Assembly (NCBI GenBank): GCA_002315625.1
Contig: DCHH01000016.1
Coordinates: 809-6,481 of the forward strand
Length of the DNA stretch: 5,673 nucleotides
DNA from: Bacteroidales bacterium UBA1757
GTDB taxonomy: Bacteria > Bacteroidota > Bacteroidia > Bacteroidales > UBA1402
Direction of reading: 5' to 3'
Shown: positions 5,622-5,673 of the stretch, piece after piece
Position numbering within the stretch: position 1 is the stretch's first letter
How the letters are laid out: every line of letters starts with the position of its first letter
Made by a program: the position numbers and the translations under genes
Notes under the pieces: model-generated
Databases searched by the model: none
Seen by the model: the letters and a program-made list of their open reading frames with translations, nothing else
What the model was told of the DNA's origin: nothing

Positions 5622-5673
5622 GGCCGCTTCAGCGGCCCGCCGGTAGGCGCGGGGTTTAGGGGCAGAGCCCCTA
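5622..5673. repeat. Cluster of GC-rich palindromes, possible REP-like intergenic repeat (cut by window end)
   Basis: Three short palindromes follow one another: GGCCGC-TTCA-GCGGCC (5622-5637), CGCC-GGTA-GGCG (5638-5649), and TAGGGGC-AGA-GCCCCTA (5657-5673), which ends at the last base of the window. A G-rich spacer, GCGGGGTTT, lies between the second and third. No open frame of note crosses this stretch. The form resembles extragenic palindromic repeats, but with only one copy visible the repeat status is inferred; the stems could also be part of a compound terminator. Confidence 0.4.

Overview
The window looks like chromosomal DNA of a Bacteroidota member, most likely order Bacteroidales. 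The support is a textbook Bacteroidota promoter (TAtcTTTG as the -7 element) before the third complete gene, an absence of Shine-Dalgarno sequences at the starts, and a Bacteroidota-style lipoprotein signal. The genus cannot be fixed from this sequence. All genes lie on the + strand and form two transcriptional blocks; I see no tRNA, rRNA, CRISPR array or insertion sequence.

Block 1 (1..3249) is the end of a compact envelope operon. It holds the last 31 codons of an unseen upstream gene, then a bitopic membrane protein (75..890) with a signal peptide, a helical periplasmic domain and one C-terminal membrane span, then a 783-residue multidomain membrane protein (898..3249). The last has a lipoprotein-type signal, a periplasmic vWA-like region, seven predicted membrane spans, a cytoplasmic RING-H2-like Cys/His cluster after span 1, and a C-terminal FHA-like domain. 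The genes overlap or are separated by a few bases, so the products probably act together. The architecture suggests envelope-to-cytoplasm signalling or a scaffold, but function is unknown. The MIDAS of the vWA fold and the phosphopeptide pocket of the FHA fold both look degenerate. This is the least explained and most interesting part of the window.

Block 2 (about 3246..5619) is a small metabolic unit: its own promoter overlapping the stop codon of block 1, an HTH(XRE)-cupin regulator (3293..3850), and 7 bases later an AMP-forming acyl-CoA synthetase of the medium-chain (ACSM-like) type (3858..5588). The regulator probably senses a metabolite connected with the ligase. The regulator's reading frame can be opened upstream to a TTG at 3251, but that would put the promoter inside the coding sequence, so the ATG at 3293 is preferred.

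After the ligase, 5589..5673 has no gene but is packed with stem-loops: a 13-bp hairpin likely to end or protect the transcript, then GC-rich palindromes resembling an intergenic repeat, cut by the window edge.
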